Positions 60,284-64,000 of a DNA stretch of 64,000 bases are shown piece after piece. Positions within the stretch are counted from its first letter, which is position 1; each line of letters starts with the position of its first letter. This DNA is from Nitrospina sp. (lineage in GTDB: Bacteria > Nitrospinota > Nitrospinia > Nitrospinales > VA-1): positions 1 to 64,000 of the forward strand of contig JABHTG010000138.1 in the NCBI GenBank assembly GCA_018697205.1, read 5' to 3'. Below the pieces are notes generated by a model. It was not told the DNA's origin, searched no databases, and worked only from the letters and a program-made list of their open reading frames with translations. A program made the translations under genes and the position numbers.

Positions 60284-61672
60284 ATGGCACTAATTTTTAC
60301 TGTTGATGATGATGCTAATATTAGAGGCTTGATTAAGGCTTTGTTAGAAGACCGTGGCCATGAAGTTGTGGCTTTGGAGAATGGAAAACAGTGCCTTGAT
60401 CGACTCGATGAGAATCCTTCCGTAGTTTTTCTTGATGTTGCCATGCCTATGATGGATGGCATGGAAATATTAAAATCTATAAAGAATTTAAAAAATGACT
60501 TGCCAGTTATAATGGTAACGGCTTTTGATGTTACAGACTCTGCCGTTAAGGCCATGAAGCTTGGGGCATTCGATTATATTGTTAAGCCTTTTGATGAACT
60601 TCGTCTTTTTTCTGTTTTGGATAAGGCTATAGAACAAACTACTTTGGTCGGGCAGGTACGCTATCTTCAAGGTGAGTTAAGTAAAGTGCAGGGTGTTAGG
60701 AATATTGTAGGCAAAAGTTTGGCTTTGACAGATACCTTAAGCAAAATTAAAAAGGTTGGTAGTAGTAATGCGGGAGTTCTACTTCTTGGTGAGAGTGGTA
60801 CCGGAAAAGAATTAATGGCACGAGCCATTCATGAGAATAGTCGTTTTTCTAAGGGGCTATTTGTTGATATCAATTGTGGAGCGATTCCTGAGAACTTACA
60901 GGAAAGTGAGCTCTTCGGACATAACAAAGGTTCTTTTACGGGAGCAACTGAGTCTCGTAAGGGAAGGTTGGAACTAGCGGATGAAGGGACTCTTTTTCTT
61001 GATGAAGTTGCAGAGATGTCTTTGAATACTCAAGTCAAATTCCTGCGTTATCTCCAAGAAAAAAGCTTTGAGCGAGTAGGAGCTGTGAAAAAAATATTCA
61101 CTAACACACGAGTAATAGCTGCTACTAATAAAGACCTTCTAGAAAAAGTTAATGACGGATCTTTTCGTGAAGATTTATATTATCGACTGGCGGTTTTCCC
61201 AATTAAAGTTCCACCTTTGAGGGAACGCAAGGAGGATATACCAAGTCTTGCGGCTCATTTTGTAGATAATTTTAAAAAAGAATTTGGAAAAAAGACTTTT
61301 TCGATTACCCCTGAGGCAATGAATATACTTATGAATTATTTTTGGCCTGGAAATGTACGCGAGTTACAAAATGTTATTTATCAAGTAATGATAATGGCAG
61401 AGTCGGGTAGTATTGATATCGATACCTTGCCGGAAAACCTGAGAAGCGTAAATTCTAAAAAAAACCATATTGCTACTACGCCTCAATATGGCTCCAGTCT
61501 AGCAGGTTCTATCGACCCTTTTGAGGATTCAATAAGGCAAGTTCTACAAAGAGCTTTAGAACTTACTAATGGAGATATCCCAGAGACTGCAAAACAATTA
61601 AAATTAAGTCGGTCTAGTTTTTATAGAATGGTACAAAAATATGACCTTACAAAACCTGCCCCTAAGAATTAA
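60284..61672 (+). CDS. Sigma-54-dependent response regulator (NtrC family)
   Basis: Receiver (VFLDVAMPMMDGMEIL), AAA+ GESGTGKELMARAIH and ESELFGHNKGSFTGA motifs, C-terminal Fis-type HTH. Confidence 0.96.
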   Translation: MALIFTVDDDANIRGLIKALLEDRGHEVVALENGKQCLDRLDENPSVVFLDVAMPMMDGMEILKSIKNLKNDLPVIMVTAFDVTDSAVKAMKLGAFDYIVKPFDELRLFSVLDKAIEQTTLVGQVRYLQGELSKVQGVRNIVGKSLALTDTLSKIKKVGSSNAGVLLLGESGTGKELMARAIHENSRFSKGLFVDINCGAIPENLQESELFGHNKGSFTGATESRKGRLELADEGTLFLDEVAEMSLNTQVKFLRYLQEKSFERVGAVKKIFTNTRVIAATNKDLLEKVNDGSFREDLYYRLAVFPIKVPPLRERKEDIPSLAAHFVDNFKKEFGKKTFSITPEAMNILMNYFWPGNVRELQNVIYQVMIMAESGSIDIDTLPENLRSVNSKKNHIATTPQYGSSLAGSIDPFEDSIRQVLQRALELTNGDIPETAKQLKLSRSSFYRMVQKYDLTKPAPKN

Positions 61673-61935
61673 TTCATAGAAATTTACTTAATCCTAAATT
61701 ATTTTAAATAAAATTTGTACTTAATTTGTTCTTAGAATCCCTAAAATGGAATTCCATTTATGGGATACTTTACTTTCCTTATACACAATAACTAGAAATT
61801 TATTTAATAATTAGGCTCTTAGTGAATACTGAGTTGAGGGGCTCTTTTCGGCACAGGTATTGCTTAGTTATTGTAGAAACATGATCATCTATAACATCTA
61901 AAGATGCTGGCTGACTATAAGATTGGAGTGAGTAA

Positions 61936-62157
61936 ATGGATTATGTTGTTCGAACATTAGATACCGACGGAAAACTAAAAAAGGAGCGCCTCATGTTTTA
62001 TTCAGTTCGTATTTTAGACAAGGATGGAATTCTTAAAAAGGTGGTAAAAGAAAAATTACTTAGTGAAAAGTATTGGGAGTCGTTTTTAAGTAAACCGGGT
62101 AGCATAAAGGCTAAAAAAAGTAATATTAATTTTAGGTCAAACGCGACAAAGGGATAA
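61936..62157 (+). CDS. Small protein with duplicated V-R-x-L-D-x-D-G-x-LKK motif
   Basis: MDYVVRTLDTDGKLKKERLMFYSVRILDKDGILKKVVKEKLL; the second ATG (61993) has its own AAGGAG. Confidence 0.6.
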   Translation: MDYVVRTLDTDGKLKKERLMFYSVRILDKDGILKKVVKEKLLSEKYWESFLSKPGSIKAKKSNINFRSNATKG

Positions 62158-62220
62158 TGTAAGGTTCATATTTTTGAAATCACATCGTCTTTAAGTTTTT
62201 TTTCTTAAATTATCTATCCC

Positions 62221-62278
62221 TCCTGCACCAAATGTCTGAGTTGAAAGATTTACTTTCTTTCGGCTCGGACCCGGTGCA
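62221..62278. terminator. Branched/long hairpin between convergent genes
   Basis: TGCACC...GGTGCA outer stem, GTCTGAG/CTCGGAC and GAAAG/CTTTC inner stems. Confidence 0.45.
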
Positions 62279-62294
62279 AAAAATTTTATTATTA

Positions 62295-63998
62295 TTATGA
62301 TTGAAGAGTTAGCGGCGTTACCGGTAGTTCAAAACAAAAACTTGCTCCTTGACTTTTAGATGGCCTGAAAGTCAGTGTTCCGTTGTGAAGTTCGATCATT
62401 TTTTTTGCAATTGCTAATCCTAGGCCAGTTCCTTTTTTGTTTTCAGTTGACCCAGAGTCTAACTTTTTAAACGGTTTAAATAAATCATCTAGATCTTCAC
62501 TCCTTATACTGGAACCTTGGTCTGTTATGGTAACCCGCAAATGTTCTGAGACTGATTCCACAATTATTTGAATTGTTCCGCCTATGGGAGAGAACTTTAT
62601 TGCGTTAGTCAATAAATTATCTATGACTTGTCCTATTCTAGGGGTGTCAAATAAAATTAATTTCAGATTTTGGTATTTTATATCAAAGTTTATATTTTTT
62701 TCCATTGCTAGGTGGGTGTAAATTTTAATTCGTTCTTCCATTAGTATATGAAGGTTGCCTGGTTTTAAATTTAATACAAGCTGCCCACTTTCTATAGCAG
62801 AAAAACTTAGCAAGTCATTCAGTAGTTCTAATATGCTACCGCTAGTTGAATTGATTATTTTAAGAAAATCAGTGCGCGTATCTTCGTTTAATAGGCTACC
62901 TTTTTTTAAAAGAAACCCAGAGTACCCTTGAATTGAGGTTAGGGGATTGCGTAAATCATGAGAAGCAATACCCAATAGTTCATTTTTTAATTTTATTAAA
63001 TCGTGTAATGATAGATTTTTTTCTTCTAGTTCATTTTTTAATTTTTTGAGTTCATTAGTTCTTAAATAGACTTCATTTTCAATGCGTCTAGCCCGTGAAG
63101 AAAGTATTTGAAAAATTATTGCTATAAATATAATAAGAATTAAGACGGCTGCTGAAAGCCAGTTATGGAGACTATTAGGACCCTGTTGAAACTTTAAATC
63201 CCCTTGCCAAACTAAAGTCCACCTAATCTGTGAGAACTGTAATGCCATTTCTTTTTTTATTTGTGTGTTTTCCTTGAGATGCCCATACAGTTCTTTTTTG
63301 TGATCTTCATCAAATATGGTTAAGAACATTCCTGATGCTATATAGGGACTAAAGACCTTATTGATCAGATCATTTAAATTATATATTCCTAGAGCAACGC
63401 CTGAAAATAATATTTTTTTTTCTTCAATCGTTTTAGGGATGTTTTCGCCTTTATAAAAAGGAGAAAAAAATAACATATCCATTGTTTTTGAATCTCTGCC
63501 AAGGAAGTCTATAGTGATTGCAGCGACGGTTTTTCCTGAATCTCTAGCCTGATTCATAAGGTTTAATAGAGTTGGTTGAGTACTAATATCAAATCCTATG
63601 AACGACTTATTGTCAGAATATGGTTGTGAATAGTAAATTGGGAAGTATTCATTTTTTGGTGGAGCCGAGATTATTTTTGAGCTTTTATTTAATGTTGTAA
63701 ACTCAAAATCAACGAAGCCATCTTGTTGAGCTATTATCTCTAGTGCAGATCTTTGGTTGTGGGGTACACGCGGAATCCATTGGAGTGATTTTATAAAATC
63801 GTTTTTTTCTAAAAGCGAAGAGGTGTAAGCTTTGAATCCAGACCGAGTAACACTTTTTGAAGCTTTAAATAGAGAGGCAATCCCCGTTAATTCTCTTCCT
63901 ATAGCCTCAAGTTGTTCTTCAAGAATTCGAGTATTTTTGTTTCCTTCTTGTTCAAATTGTTGGGTCCAATCATATTCATTTTTTTTTTTAACATTGTT
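62295..63998 (-). CDS. CHASE-domain sensor histidine kinase, 5'-truncated by window edge
   Basis: Reading frame stays open above 63557 to the window end (...FKAYTSSLLEKNDFIKSLQWIPRVPHNQR...); HisKA ASHDLRNPLTSIQGYSG, HATPase NAIKFSPIGG and GTGLGLAIAKKMIELHNG. Confidence 0.93.
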   Translation of the reverse strand, partial: NNVKKKNEYDWTQQFEQEGNKNTRILEEQLEAIGRELTGIASLFKASKSVTRSGFKAYTSSLLEKNDFIKSLQWIPRVPHNQRSALEIIAQQDGFVDFEFTTLNKSSKIISAPPKNEYFPIYYSQPYSDNKSFIGFDISTQPTLLNLMNQARDSGKTVAAITIDFLGRDSKTMDMLFFSPFYKGENIPKTIEEKKILFSGVALGIYNLNDLINKVFSPYIASGMFLTIFDEDHKKELYGHLKENTQIKKEMALQFSQIRWTLVWQGDLKFQQGPNSLHNWLSAAVLILIIFIAIIFQILSSRARRIENEVYLRTNELKKLKNELEEKNLSLHDLIKLKNELLGIASHDLRNPLTSIQGYSGFLLKKGSLLNEDTRTDFLKIINSTSGSILELLNDLLSFSAIESGQLVLNLKPGNLHILMEERIKIYTHLAMEKNINFDIKYQNLKLILFDTPRIGQVIDNLLTNAIKFSPIGGTIQIIVESVSEHLRVTITDQGSSIRSEDLDDLFKPFKKLDSGSTENKKGTGLGLAIAKKMIELHNGTLTFRPSKSQGASFCFELPVTPLTLQS

Positions 63999-64000
63999 GA

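Noticed and set aside
1-64000. CRISPR arrays, transposons, prophage, toxin-antitoxin or defence-island signatures
   Set aside because: Looked for spaced direct repeats, transposase/integrase motifs and adjacent small-pair operons; none supported by sequence.

Overview
AT-rich bacterial chromosomal window, densely coded and dominated by housekeeping genes: recO, ogt, lpdA, alaS, kdsD-like, polA, msrB, leuA, gltB/gltD, dnaK-grpE-dnaJ, rlmN, rdgB, bolA, and one tRNA-Pro(CGG). Scattered among these are many short orphan ORFs and repeat-domain proteins: three pentapeptide-repeat proteins, two LRR proteins, a J-domain/MORN fusion and TPR proteins. The gene content, including a cytochrome bd-like oxidase next to a membrane diheme cytochrome c, is compatible with a marine Nitrospinota-type bacterium; that taxonomic guess is inference only. 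I found no CRISPR array, prophage, integrase, transposase or recognisable defence island. The observations most worth following are: (1) an orphan NHLP-type RiPP-precursor-like protein; (2) a divergent pair of an EgtD-like methyltransferase and a haem-oxygenase-like diiron oxidase candidate, beside an MFS transporter; (3) a bd-like oxidase with a DNA-repeat-encoded acidic tract, paired with cytochrome c; (4) three pentapeptide-repeat proteins sharing a C-terminal module; (5) a J-domain/MORN fusion; (6) two disrupted reading frames about 1.5 kb apart (ynfA frameshift, TPR gene with in-frame UGA); (7) a family of very small V-x-I/L-x-D-x-x-G-x-LKK proteins; (8) a eukaryote-like UDP-glucose dehydrogenase. 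All calls come from reading the sequence and from memory of protein families; no searches were run.
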